Below are positions 16,274 to 24,437 of a stretch of 64,000 bases of DNA, one piece after another. The notes beneath the pieces were generated by a model. That model saw only the letters and a program-made list of their open reading frames with translations. It was not told the origin of the DNA and searched no databases. The stretch comes from Methylobacterium sp. 17Sr1-1 (GTDB taxonomy: Bacteria > Pseudomonadota > Alphaproteobacteria > Rhizobiales > Beijerinckiaceae). The stretch covers positions 3,458,001 through 3,522,000 of the forward strand of contig NZ_CP029552.1 in the NCBI RefSeq assembly GCF_003173775.1. Reading direction: 5' to 3'. The position numbers and the translations under genes were made by a program. The number at the start of each line of letters is the position of its first letter. Position 1 is the first letter of the stretch.

Positions 16274-17455
16274 CTACGCCCGCTTCAGCTTCGTGATCGT
16301 CTCGCCCGGCACGCCCGTGAAATTGTTCGACAGGAGGTAGCGCGGGCTCGCCTTGATCCAGGTGTCGAGGTCGATCTCCTCGAACTTGCCGTTGTCCCAG
16401 GTCTGGACGATCTCCAGGTCCTCGTCACCGATATTCTTGATCGCGTGGCCGAAGCCCATCGGGATGTAGGCGACGTCGCCGGGCTTGAACTCGGCGACCT
16501 TGCCGCGCCCGCCGGAGCCGAACAGCGCCACCTGGCCCTTGCCTTTGAGATAGTAGTGCCACTCGTTGGCGTTGACGTTCCAGTGCAGCTTGCGCATCTG
16601 CCCCGGCCGGATCGTCATCACGCCGCCCGACATCGTCCGCTGGATCGGCCACTCGTCGACCGTGGCGAGGCGGAAGGTGCCGCCGTCGAACTCGCGCACG
16701 GCGCGCGGGTCCTTGAGCAGGCGGAACTTGTGGGTCGACTCCTTCGGCCAGGGCGCGTCGAGGGCGTCCGACACCGGGATCACCGGGCCGGCCTGGATGT
16801 AGGCCTCGCCCTTCGGGAAGGCGTCCAGCGCCTCCGGCGACAGGCCGAATTCCAGCGCCAGCATGTCCTTCGGCGTCACGTCGATCCAGTCGGTGATCGA
16901 GAACGTGCCGTGCTCCGAGAAGGCGCCGTTGTCGAAGGACAGGATGAAGTGGCAGGGCTTGTCGCCGATGGTCTGGATCGAGTGGCCGTGGCCCTTCGGG
17001 AAGTACCAGAGGTCGCCGGGCTCGTAGTTGTTGATCTCGCTGGCGCCCGACGGATCGAGCACCACGGTCTGGCAGCGCCCGTCGATGACGTAGGCCCACT
17101 CGGCCGCGATGGCGTGCCAGTGCAGCTCGCGCGAGGCGCCGGGCTCCAGGAACATGTGCACGCCCGCGATCCCCTTGCTGATGGGGAACTGGTGCACCGT
17201 CGCCTCCTTGGCCCAGCCACCGGAGGTCACCTTCGGGCTGTTGCCGTCGAGGGAGAAGCGGAAGTCGGGCATCGCCCCAACATCCTTGGGATCGTGGTAG
17301 GCGACCTTGGCACCCGGCGGCAGCGAGACCGACTGACGGCCGAAGCCGCCATCGCCCGGGTTGCCGTGGTCGTGCTCCAGCGCCTTCGCGCCCGTCGCCA
17401 TCACGCTGGCGCCGAGCGCCGCCGATCCCAGAAAGAGCCGCCGCGTCTGGTCCAT
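16274..17455 (-). CDS. Bicupin, oxalate-decarboxylase family, Tat-exported
   Basis: A 393-residue protein with a twin-arginine signal (MDQTRRLFLGSAALGASVMA) and two cupin domains. Cupin 1 has HWHAIAAEW at 112-120 and GHGHSI around 155-160, a complete HxH/E/H manganese site. Cupin 2 has HWNVNANEW at 291-299 and GFGHAI at 334-339, so the second ligand of HxH is Asn. In Bacillus OxdC both sites bind Mn; here cupin 1 is the likelier active site. The probable reaction is oxalate to formate plus CO2 in the periplasm, which would suit a plant-associated methylotroph, but other bicupin activities are possible. AGGGGG precedes the start at 17455. Divergent from the DMT exporter gene. Confidence 0.82.
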   Translation of the reverse strand: MDQTRRLFLGSAALGASVMATGAKALEHDHGNPGDGGFGRQSVSLPPGAKVAYHDPKDVGAMPDFRFSLDGNSPKVTSGGWAKEATVHQFPISKGIAGVHMFLEPGASRELHWHAIAAEWAYVIDGRCQTVVLDPSGASEINNYEPGDLWYFPKGHGHSIQTIGDKPCHFILSFDNGAFSEHGTFSITDWIDVTPKDMLALEFGLSPEALDAFPKGEAYIQAGPVIPVSDALDAPWPKESTHKFRLLKDPRAVREFDGGTFRLATVDEWPIQRTMSGGVMTIRPGQMRKLHWNVNANEWHYYLKGKGQVALFGSGGRGKVAEFKPGDVAYIPMGFGHAIKNIGDEDLEIVQTWDNGKFEEIDLDTWIKASPRYLLSNNFTGVPGETITKLKRA

Positions 17456-17624
17456 GATGCGTCCCCCTGCGGCCGGCCTCGCGCCGGCCGCCATCCGTCG
17501 GGCCCTGTCCCCGGGCCGTGGTGGGGCAAGCTGAGCCAAGGCGGTGCGCCCGTGAAACGCATTGTCGGCATTCGCGCATGCTGCGCATTCATGATGCCGC
17601 ACGAGGATGGAATGAGGGGCGGAG

Positions 17625-18062
17625 ATGTCCTGGTCACCGATGTCCTGGCAGGTCTGGGCGCTGGTCTCGGCGGTGTTCACCGCGCTCACGGCGGTGCTGG
17701 CCCGAGCCGGCAGCGCCGGGGCGGAATCGGACGCCGCCGCCTTCATGCGCTCGGTCGTGATCCTGCTGGCCCTCGGGGCGCTCTGCTTCGCCACCGGCCA
17801 GTGGCAGGCCCTGCGGGCGCTCACCGGGCGCAACCTCGGCCTGCTCAGCCTGTCGGGGCTCGCCACCGCCGGCTCCTGGGCCTGCTACTTCCGCGCCCTC
17901 AAGGTCGGCGGCGCGGCGCAGGTCGCGACCCTCAACAAGCTGTCGATCGTGCTGGTGGCTTTGTTCGGCGCAACGATGCTCGGCGAGCGGTTGTCGGGGG
18001 TGAACTGGCTCGGGGTCGGGCTGGTGGTGCTCGGGGCCTATCTGCTCACTTGGCGGGGGTGA
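17625..18062 (+). CDS. EamA/DMT-type small transporter
   Basis: A 145-residue inner-membrane protein with about five hydrophobic segments: one EamA unit, half the length of standard ten-helix DMT exporters. Characteristic stretches are ALVSAVFTALTAVLARAG and GSWACYFRALKVGGAAQVAT, with a final GVGLVVLGAYLLTWRG. Such half-size members work as dimers and export small metabolites or amino acids. The start at 17625 has GAGGGG 5 nt upstream; a second ATG at 17640 is possible. It converges with a LysR gene whose coding sequence overlaps its last 25 nt because of a probable frameshift. Confidence 0.82.
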   Translation: MSWSPMSWQVWALVSAVFTALTAVLARAGSAGAESDAAAFMRSVVILLALGALCFATGQWQALRALTGRNLGLLSLSGLATAGSWACYFRALKVGGAAQVATLNKLSIVLVALFGATMLGERLSGVNWLGVGLVVLGAYLLTWRG

Positions 18063-18952
18063 TCACTTGGCGGGGGTGAAGCCCCCGGGAGGATCGGCGA
18101 CCGTCCGGGCCATCCGGTCGCCGATCCACGCCGCTCGCGCCCCTCGGCCGCCATGGGTTTGTCGGTCAGGGCGACGTAGCGGCTGCCGTCCGGCTGGAAC
18201 GGGTGCAACGCCGTCAGACGGCCCGCCTTGAGATCGTCCGCGACCATGTGGAGCGAGGCCAGGGCAATGCCCTGGCCGGCGACCGCGGCTTCGAGCATCA
18301 GGGAGAAATGCTCGAACTGCACGTCGCGCGAGCCGAGGAACGGCGGGTGGCCCCGCCGCCGCCAAGCCGGCCACGCATCCGGCCGGCTGCGCGTGTGCAG
18401 GATCGGCAGGCCGGCTGTCCCGGCGAGGGCGGGTGCGCAGACCGGTCCCATCGCCTCGTCCGCGAGGGGGCAGACCGCGAGGTGGCCGGGGATCGGGAAG
18501 TCGTCCCGCCGGATCGCGAGGTCGACGCGGTCGCGCCGCAGGTCGATCCGCCCACCCGCCGCCAGCACGCGGATGTCGAGGCCGGTCTCGGCGCGCAAGG
18601 CCGGCAGGCTCGGGATCAGCAGCCGGAGGCACAGGGTCGGCTCGCAGGAGACGACGAGCGGCGGGTCGTCCTCGCGGCGCGCGAAATCCGCCAGGGTGTC
18701 CTCGAGCTGTGCGAAGGTCGTCGAGAGCCTGTCGGCGAGCCGGCGGCCCCGCTCGGTCAGGAAGAGGCCCCGGTTGCGCCGCTCGAACAGGGGCTCCCCG
18801 AGCTCGGCCTCCAGGTTCCGGATCTGCTTGCTGACGGCACCGTGGGTCACGTGCAACTCCGCGGCGGCCGCCACCAGGCTTCCGTGGCGCGCCGCGGCCT
18901 CGAAGGCGCGCAAGGATCCGAGGTGCGGCAGGCGGGTGCGGGTCTCGGGCAT
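18038..18952 (-). CDS. LysR family regulator (GcvA-like) with probable C-terminal frameshift
   Basis: As written it encodes 304 residues. An HTH domain (LGSLRAFEAAARHGSLVAAA, then HVTHGAVSKQIRNLEAELG) is followed by an effector-binding domain up to YVALTDKPMAAEGRE. After that the frame continues RRGSATGWPGRSP, unlike a LysR end. The neighbouring frame supplies AAWIGDRMARTVADPPGG and stops at 18063, 1 nt from the end of the convergent exporter gene. Adding one G near 18140 restores it. Only about 25 residues are affected, so the protein could still fold. The start at 18952 is preferred over 18970 because a palindrome occupies 18956-18970. It is divergent from a LysE-type exporter gene, its likely target. 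Confidence 0.8.
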   Translation of the reverse strand: MPETRTRLPHLGSLRAFEAAARHGSLVAAAAELHVTHGAVSKQIRNLEAELGEPLFERRNRGLFLTERGRRLADRLSTTFAQLEDTLADFARREDDPPLVVSCEPTLCLRLLIPSLPALRAETGLDIRVLAAGGRIDLRRDRVDLAIRRDDFPIPGHLAVCPLADEAMGPVCAPALAGTAGLPILHTRSRPDAWPAWRRRGHPPFLGSRDVQFEHFSLMLEAAVAGQGIALASLHMVADDLKAGRLTALHPFQPDGSRYVALTDKPMAAEGRERRGSATGWPGRSPILPGASPPPSDHPRQVSR

Positions 18953-18955
18953 CCT

Positions 18956-18970
18956 GTGAGCGATCCTCAC
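18956..18970. promoter_or_regulatory. Inverted repeat in LysR/LysE divergent region
   Basis: GTGAGCGATCCTCAC has perfect 5-nt arms around a 5-bp centre, 4 nt before the LysR start codon and about 95 nt before the divergent exporter. Its size and position fit an autoregulatory LysR binding site. Confidence 0.4.
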
Positions 18971-19065
18971 GCATCGGCGGACAGAGTTTCGATTTTCGCG
19001 CGCCCCCCGCCGTGATCCCCTTGCGGTCGCGCTGTCCAGGCGCAGGTCTATCGGAGAACGGCGTC

Positions 19066-19677
19066 ATGGAGCAGGCTCTGCTCATCGCATCGGTCACGTG
19101 GCTCGCGGTGCTGAGCCCCGGAGCGGATTTCGCGGTCGTCAGCCGCAACAGCTGCCTGTTCGGCCGCCGCGCCGGGCTCGCGGCGGCGGCCGGGATCGCG
19201 CTCGCCTGCTGGTTCCACGTCGCCTACGCGATGGCCGGGGTGGCGGTCATCCAGCGTTTCGCGCCGGGCGCGCTGGAGATCGTCAAGGTCGTGGGCGCGC
19301 TCTACCTCGTCCATGTCGGCATCGCGACGGCCTCGACCCGGCTCGAGCCGGCCGACGCCGCCTCGGCCTCCTCCCGCCGATCGCTCGGCCGCGACATCGC
19401 CGTCGGTGCCCTGACGAACGGCCTCAACCCCAAGACCTCCCTGTTCGTGCTGAGCCTGTACAGCCAGCTCATCGGCGCGGAGACCTCGGTGCCGGTCCAG
19501 ATCGCCTGGGGCGCCTTCATCTCATTGTCCCACCTCGCCTGGTTCGCGGCAGTGTCGCTGTTCCTGTCGCGCGTGGCGGTGCGGGCCAGGGTGCTGCGGC
19601 ATCAGGCGGCCCTGCGCCTTGGGATCGGCGCCGTGCTGGTGAGCCTGGGCGTCGTGCTTCTCCTCACCCGCCTCTGA
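19066..19677 (+). CDS. LysE/RhtB family amino-acid exporter
   Basis: A 203-residue inner-membrane protein with six hydrophobic segments. It shows the family's N-terminal signature LAVLSPGADFAVVSRNSCLF and the central motif GALTNGLNPKTSLFVLSLYS. Members export amino acids such as homoserine, threonine, lysine or arginine by proton antiport. The ATG at 19066 has TCGGAGAA 8-12 nt upstream and matches the family start MEQALLIASVTW. It is divergently transcribed from a LysR regulator 113 nt away, the common lysG/lysE-type arrangement, so induction by its substrate is likely. Confidence 0.88.
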   Translation: MEQALLIASVTWLAVLSPGADFAVVSRNSCLFGRRAGLAAAAGIALACWFHVAYAMAGVAVIQRFAPGALEIVKVVGALYLVHVGIATASTRLEPADAASASSRRSLGRDIAVGALTNGLNPKTSLFVLSLYSQLIGAETSVPVQIAWGAFISLSHLAWFAAVSLFLSRVAVRARVLRHQAALRLGIGAVLVSLGVVLLLTRL

Positions 19678-19681
19678 TCGC

Positions 19682-20836
19682 TCACGGCCAGACCTTGATC
19701 GCCACCGGCCGCCGCACGAGGTCGCGCTCCGAGGTGATCTCGCAGCCCTTGGTCTTGAGGGTGACGTAGAACAGCGCCGCGCTGTCGCCGACGGTGTCGA
19801 AGTTGCGGCCGGGAGCAGTCGGGTCGATCAGCGAGGGATAGCTGACGAGCTCGCCCCCGGCGGTGCAGGGATCGTCGTAGAGCGTCGCCCCGGCGACGAG
19901 CAGGCGCGGCGCATCCCAGGTCAGCAGGTCGCGCGACGTGCTCCAGTAGAGGCCCGACCGCGAGAAGACGCCGCCGGCGGCGGCCTGGAACACCGCGATC
20001 CAGGCGCCGGTGCCGCGGTGGCGGCTCACCGAGCCGACCGGGGCCGGGAACGGGGCGATCGGGGCGCAGGAGCCGGCTGGTTTCGCGCCCTTCAGGTAGG
20101 GGTTGGGGAAGCGGGCGGTGAAGCCTTTCCCGTCCCACGCACGCCAGCGGGCGGGGTCCGAGACGTCGTCGCTGCGAAACAGGCAGACGCCGAAGGGCTG
20201 GCCGGTCCAGCCGGTGGTCGAGGCGTAGAAGTAGCGGGAGCGGCCGTCGGCAAAGATGTTCGAGGGGTTGAAGAAGCCGCGGTGGCGGCCCTGCTCGACC
20301 TCCTGGCGGAAGGGCGGCGCCGCCACCACCGTGGGGGGCGTCGCGCGGGTGAAGCTGCGCCCGCCGTCGGTGGAGCGGGCGGCCAGCACGGCGTTGTACC
20401 AGCAGGCGAGCATGCCGGTGGCGCGGCAGCGGCCGTGCTCGTCGGCGTGGTACTCCTCGTGCAGCAGCGCCTCGACCCGGGTGCCGTCCTCGGTCCAGGT
20501 CGCGGTGATCCAGGTACGGTCGTCGAACGCCTCGGGCTCCGGCTTGAAGGCGGAATCGAGCACGATCCGGCAATCGAGCGTCAGGCCGTCGAAGTCGCGG
20601 CCGCGCAGGGCCCGGTTGCGATAGTGCATCCCGAACAGCGCGATCCCGCCATCGGCCTCGCGCAGGGCCCGGGCGGGGGCGTCCGGCACGTCGTGGCCGT
20701 CGCAGGCGTCGCGTCCGGCCTTGAACACCGTGCGGGCCGGGCCGACGAGCGTGAGCGCCGAGAGCGGAGGCTCGGCGGCGGCCGGCACCGTCACGGCCGC
20801 GACGCAGAGACACGCGAGGAGGAGGCGGAGGAGCAT
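19682..20836 (-). CDS. Secreted Asp-box (sialidase/GH43-like propeller) protein, uncharacterised
   Basis: A 384-residue exported protein with signal peptide MLLRLLLACLCVAAVTVPAA. It contains an Asp-box, STDGGRSFTRA, followed by NPSNIFADGRSRYFYAST and WSTSRDLLTWDAPRLL. This alternation of W/F-rich strands and Asp-box turns is typical of five- or six-bladed propeller glycosidases and related non-enzymatic sensors. It has eight or more Cys, for instance CDGHDVPD and CRATGMLACWYNA, suggesting disulfides in the periplasm. I cannot identify the catalytic set, so hydrolase activity is unproven. The start at 20836 has AGGGA 8 nt upstream. It converges with the LysE-type gene and diverges from nnrU. 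Confidence 0.65.
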   Translation of the reverse strand: MLLRLLLACLCVAAVTVPAAAEPPLSALTLVGPARTVFKAGRDACDGHDVPDAPARALREADGGIALFGMHYRNRALRGRDFDGLTLDCRIVLDSAFKPEPEAFDDRTWITATWTEDGTRVEALLHEEYHADEHGRCRATGMLACWYNAVLAARSTDGGRSFTRATPPTVVAAPPFRQEVEQGRHRGFFNPSNIFADGRSRYFYASTTGWTGQPFGVCLFRSDDVSDPARWRAWDGKGFTARFPNPYLKGAKPAGSCAPIAPFPAPVGSVSRHRGTGAWIAVFQAAAGGVFSRSGLYWSTSRDLLTWDAPRLLVAGATLYDDPCTAGGELVSYPSLIDPTAPGRNFDTVGDSAALFYVTLKTKGCEITSERDLVRRPVAIKVWP

Positions 20837-20938
20837 GCGGCGTCCCTGGACTTGACGGCGAAGCCTGCCCCAGAGTGCTTGAGGCTTGCTTTCGGCGATC
20901 CGCCGGATCGGCCGCCCATCCCGAGGACTTTTTTTCCG

Positions 20939-21532
20939 ATGCTGCTCCTGATCGTCGGCCTCGCGCTGTTCCTCGGCACCCACGCCTTCACGATGGCCCG
21001 CGGCCCCCGCGCCGCGCTGATCGGGCGGGTGGGGGAGGGGCCCTACAAGATCGGCTACTCGCTGGTCGCGCTGCTCGGCCTCGTCGTCACCGGGATCGGC
21101 TACGGCCAGTACCGGGCGCACGGCTACATCGAACTGTGGTCGCCCCCGGTCTGGACCCGGCACCTCGCCCTGCTGCTCGTCCTCCTCGCCTTCATCAGCT
21201 TCGTCGCCGCCTACCTGCCGGGGCGGATCAAGGCGCGGCTCAAGCACCCGATGCTGCTCGGCGTGAAGATCTGGGCGACCGCGCATCTCCTCGCCAACGG
21301 CGATCTCGGCTCGCTCATCCTGTTCGGGGCGATCCTGGCCTGGGCGGTGATGGCCCGGATCAGCGCCAAGCGCCGCGACGAGGTGAAAGCCCATGCGGGG
21401 CCGGTCGCGGCGCCCGCCGGCTGGCGCAACGACGCGCTCGCCGTCGTGATCGGCGTCGCGGCCTGGTTCGTCTTCGCCCGGGTGCTGCATCCCTGGCTCA
21501 TCGGCGTCGCGGTCTGGCCGGGCCAAGCCTGA
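20939..21532 (+). CDS. NnrU family membrane protein
   Basis: A 197-residue integral membrane protein with five or six hydrophobic segments. The N-terminal LLIVGLALFLGTHAFTMARG and the central KARLKHPMLLGVKIWATAHL match NnrU, a family first linked to nitric oxide and nitrite metabolism in denitrifiers and related to the 15-cis-zeta-carotene isomerase Z-ISO. His residues in these motifs may bind haem b. No denitrification genes adjoin it here. A carotenoid-related or haem-linked role is as plausible as nitrogen-oxide metabolism. No strong ribosome site precedes the ATG at 20939. Confidence 0.82.
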   Translation: MLLLIVGLALFLGTHAFTMARGPRAALIGRVGEGPYKIGYSLVALLGLVVTGIGYGQYRAHGYIELWSPPVWTRHLALLLVLLAFISFVAAYLPGRIKARLKHPMLLGVKIWATAHLLANGDLGSLILFGAILAWAVMARISAKRRDEVKAHAGPVAAPAGWRNDALAVVIGVAAWFVFARVLHPWLIGVAVWPGQA

Positions 21533-21696
21533 GATCGGCCGAGCCTGAAGCCGAGCAAGCTTGATCCTCAACTCTTCTCGCGAGGCCTGACTTCCCGCCG
21601 GGACTGTGCTACGCGACCGGCCCTGTCGCACGGTCGCGGCGAAGAGCCCACCGGGTCCTTGGTGCAGGTCCCTGGTGGAGGCGAGCCAAAGAGATC

Positions 21697-22497
21697 ATGA
21701 GCGAGAACGAGTTCATCCGCGAGGTCAACGACGAGTACCGGCGCGACCGCCTGGCCCAGATCTGGTCGCGCTACAGCGGCGTGTTCATCGGTCTCGCGGT
21801 GCTGGTGGTGCTGGGGGTCGGCGGCTGGCGCTACTGGCAGCACGCGCAGGCCCAGCAGGCCGAGGCGGCGAGCCTGCGCTTCGAGGAGGCCCTGCGCCGC
21901 GCCAAGGGCGGCACGCCGGAGGATGCCGAGAAGGCCTTCGCGGGCGTCGCCGCCGACGCGCCGTTCGGCTACCGCCTGCTGGCGCGCCTGCGCGCCGCGG
22001 CGGAGGCCGGCAAGGCCGACCCGGCCGCCGGGGCCAAGGCCTACGCGGCCATCGCCGACGATTCGGCCGTCGGCCAGTCCCTGCGCGACCTCGCCCGGCT
22101 GCGCGGGGCGCTGCTCCTCGTCGACAAGGACGATGCCGGCGCGCTCAACAGCCTCCAGAGCCTCGCCGCCCCGTCGAGCGCTTTTCGCCATACCGCCCGC
22201 GAGACGCTGGGCCTCGTGGCGCTGAAGAAGGGCGATGTCGAGGGGGCGGGCCGCTGGTTCGACCAGATCGCCGCCGACCGCGAGACCCCCGCGGGCCTGC
22301 GCCAGCGGCTCGAGATCTATGTCGGCCTGGTGGCCGGCGGGCCGGTGCAGGTGACCGAGGCGGCGCCTCCGGCTCCCGCCGCGCCGCCGCCGCCGAGCCT
22401 CCTCGGGACGCCTCTGCCCGCGCCCGACGCTCACGACTCCGACGCACACGAGGACGCCCCGGCGCCCGAGGCTCCGGCTCCCGAGGCGACGCGCTAG
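21697..22497 (+). CDS. YfgM-like tetratricopeptide (TPR_21) membrane protein
   Basis: A 266-residue protein with a short cytosolic N-terminus (MSENEFIREVNDEYRRDRL), one membrane segment (about residues 28-46, SGVFIGLAVLVVLGVGGWRY) and a periplasmic helical-repeat domain. The tail is Pro/Ala-rich (APPAPAAPPPPS onward). YfgM-type proteins are ancillary subunits of SecYEG that link it to periplasmic chaperones. In E. coli the gene precedes bamB and der; here der follows directly after a repeat element and bamB is not between them. GAGAT lies just before the ATG. Its stop codon overlaps the repeat. Confidence 0.85.
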   Translation: MSENEFIREVNDEYRRDRLAQIWSRYSGVFIGLAVLVVLGVGGWRYWQHAQAQQAEAASLRFEEALRRAKGGTPEDAEKAFAGVAADAPFGYRLLARLRAAAEAGKADPAAGAKAYAAIADDSAVGQSLRDLARLRGALLLVDKDDAGALNSLQSLAAPSSAFRHTARETLGLVALKKGDVEGAGRWFDQIAADRETPAGLRQRLEIYVGLVAGGPVQVTEAAPPAPAAPPPPSLLGTPLPAPDAHDSDAHEDAPAPEAPAPEATR

Positions 22498-22600
22498 AGC
22501 ATTTTCCGACGAAGTGGACACCGGTTCGTCGAAGAAAATGCGGCAAAATCAAAGATCCAGAACGCCATCCGATCGCGCAGCGATCGGATGGCGTTCTGGA
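22496..22600. repeat. Short intergenic repeat plus perfect 20-bp hairpin
   Basis: The first part (22496-22543) is an element containing GACGAAGTGGACACCGG and ending in AAGAAAATGCGG. An inverted, slightly diverged copy lies at 47029-47076. The second part is a perfect hairpin: arms CCAGAACGCCATCCGATCGC at 22557-22576 and its exact complement at 22580-22599, with a 3-nt loop. It separates the TPR gene from der and may terminate or stabilise the upstream transcript. Confidence 0.85.
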
Positions 22601-22697
22601 AATCCCGTAGCGCGGGGCTCTTTCGTCCCGCATCATGTTGAAGAGGGCGGCGCGCCTCGCGGCGTGCCCGCCCGCTGCTATTTTCAGGAAGACCTCC

Positions 22698-24041
22698 ATG
22701 TCGATGCCCATCGTCGCGATCGTCGGGCGTCCCAACGTCGGCAAGTCGACGCTGTTCAACCGCCTCGTCGGCCGCAAGCTCGCGCTCGTCGACGACCGCC
22801 CGGGCGTGACCCGCGACCGGCGCGAGGGCGAGGTGCGTCTCGGCCACCTGCGCTTCCGCATCCTCGACACCGCCGGCCTCGAGGAGGCCGAGGCCGATTC
22901 GCTGGCCGGCCGCATGCGCGCCCAGACCGAGGCCGCCATCGCCGAGGCCGACGCGGTCCTGTTCGTGATCGACGCCCGCGCCGGCCTGCTGCCGGCCGAC
23001 CAGCCCTTCGCCGAGCTGGTCCGCCGGGCCGACAAGCCGGTGATCCTGCTCGCCAACAAGGCCGAGGGCGGGGCCGGCATGGCCGGGGTCTACGAGGCCT
23101 TCGCGCTGGGCCTCGGCGATCCCGTTCCGCTCTCGGCCGAGCACGGCGAGGGCATGGGCGACCTGCTCGATGCCCTCGAAGCGGTGCTGCCGGAATCCGA
23201 CGACGACGACGAGGAGGGGGGCGAGGGCAAGCCGCTCAAGGTCGCGATCGTCGGCCGGCCGAATGCCGGCAAGTCGACCCTGATCAACCGGATGCTCGGC
23301 GAGGACAGGCTGCTCGTCGGCCCCGAGGCCGGCATCACCCGCGATTCGATCTCCCTCGACTGGGAGTGGCGCGGCCGCCGGATCAAGCTGCACGACACCG
23401 CCGGCATGCGCCGCCGCGCCCGGATCGACGACAAGCTGGAGAAGCTCGCGGTCTCGGACGGGTTGCGCGCCGTGCGCTTCGCCGAGATCGTGGTGGTGCT
23501 CCTCGACGCCACGATCCCGTTCGAGAAGCAGGACCTCACCATCGTCGACCTCGTCGAGTCGGAGGGGCGCGCCCTCGTCATCGGCCTCAACAAGTGGGAC
23601 CTCGTCGCCGACCAGCCGGGGCTCCTCAAGGATCTCAAGGAGAAGGCGACCCGCCTGCTGCCGCAGGTGCGCGGCGCGGCGGTGGTGCCGCTCTCGGGAC
23701 TCGCCGGCGAGGGCATCGACCGGCTGATGCACGCCGTGGTCTCGACCGCCGAGGTGTGGAACCGCCGCGTCTCGACCGCGAAGATCAACCAGTGGCTGAG
23801 CGAGGCGACGCAGGCCAACCCGCCGCCGGCGGTGTCCGGCCGGCGGATCAAGATCCGCTACGCCACGCAGGTGAAGTCGCGGCCGCCGCACTTCGCCCTG
23901 TTCGGCAACCAGCTCGACGCTCTGCCGAAATCCTACACCCGCTACCTCGTCAACAGTCTGCGCGAGGCCTTCGACCTGCCGGGCGTGCCGATCCGCCTGT
24001 CGCTCCGGACCTCGAAGAACCCGTTCGACAAGGGCGAGTAG
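22698..24041 (+). CDS. der: Ribosome biogenesis GTPase Der (EngA)
   Basis: A 447-residue double-GTPase. The first G domain starts with GRPNVGKST at residues 8-16 and has DTAGL and NKAEG; the second has GRPNAGKST near residue 190, DTAGM and NKWD. A C-terminal KH-like domain (residues about 360-447) ends with [18 protein letters not shown]. Der assists late 50S ribosomal subunit assembly and is essential in most bacteria. The start at 22698 follows CAGGAAGACCTCC, and the protein begins at the first G domain as usual. An acidic linker ([12 protein letters not shown]) joins the two G domains. Convergent with a 56-residue gene. Confidence 0.97.
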   Translation: MSMPIVAIVGRPNVGKSTLFNRLVGRKLALVDDRPGVTRDRREGEVRLGHLRFRILDTAGLEEAEADSLAGRMRAQTEAAIAEADAVLFVIDARAGLLPADQPFAELVRRADKPVILLANKAEGGAGMAGVYEAFALGLGDPVPLSAEHGEGMGDLLDALEAVLPESDDDDEEGGEGKPLKVAIVGRPNAGKSTLINRMLGEDRLLVGPEAGITRDSISLDWEWRGRRIKLHDTAGMRRRARIDDKLEKLAVSDGLRAVRFAEIVVVLLDATIPFEKQDLTIVDLVESEGRALVIGLNKWDLVADQPGLLKDLKEKATRLLPQVRGAAVVPLSGLAGEGIDRLMHAVVSTAEVWNRRVSTAKINQWLSEATQANPPPAVSGRRIKIRYATQVKSRPPHFALFGNQLDALPKSYTRYLVNSLREAFDLPGVPIRLSLRTSKNPFDKGE

Positions 24042-24104
24042 GGCTCGGACGAAGTGGGCTCGGGCGAGTAGGCGAAGGGGCGGGGAGGACCTGGAAGCGC
24101 GCGG

Positions 24105-24275
24105 TCAGCGCGGCTTCTGGTCGGCGGGGAGGTTGCGGGCGTAGGCCTCGCGCTCCTCCTTCTCGCGGATCAGCTTCTCGTAGGCCGCCTTGGCCTCGGG
24201 CGAAACCGTGAGGGTGCGCGCCTGCGCTGACTTGCGCTTCGGGGCACGCTTGAACCGGTCGGTGGATTCGCTCAT
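24105..24275 (-). CDS. Small basic protein, hypothetical
   Basis: A 56-residue protein. A Lys/Arg-rich N-terminus (MSESTDRFKRAPKRKSAQAR) is followed by TLTVSPEAKAAYEKLIREKE, which should form a charged helix, and the tail EREAYARNLPADQKPR. It has no Cys and no membrane segment. The composition is unlike a random frame in this GC-rich DNA: it holds nine Lys and seven Glu. I do not recognise a function; nucleic-acid or ribosome association is a guess from charge only. It lies 63 nt from der, convergently. Confidence 0.6.
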   Translation of the reverse strand: MSESTDRFKRAPKRKSAQARTLTVSPEAKAAYEKLIREKEEREAYARNLPADQKPR

Positions 24276-24437
24276 CGCCTGAACACCCCCGTGTTGACTG
24301 ATTGCGGACGAAGCTACCGCGTTCGACGGGCCTTGGCGACCGCGAATGACCGAGCGGCAGGCGGAATCTCGCAGGTCCGAGAGAGCTTTGCCGGCTGGGT
24401 CGGAGGCCCCGGGGGCGGCGGAGCCCGGGCCCGGCCC

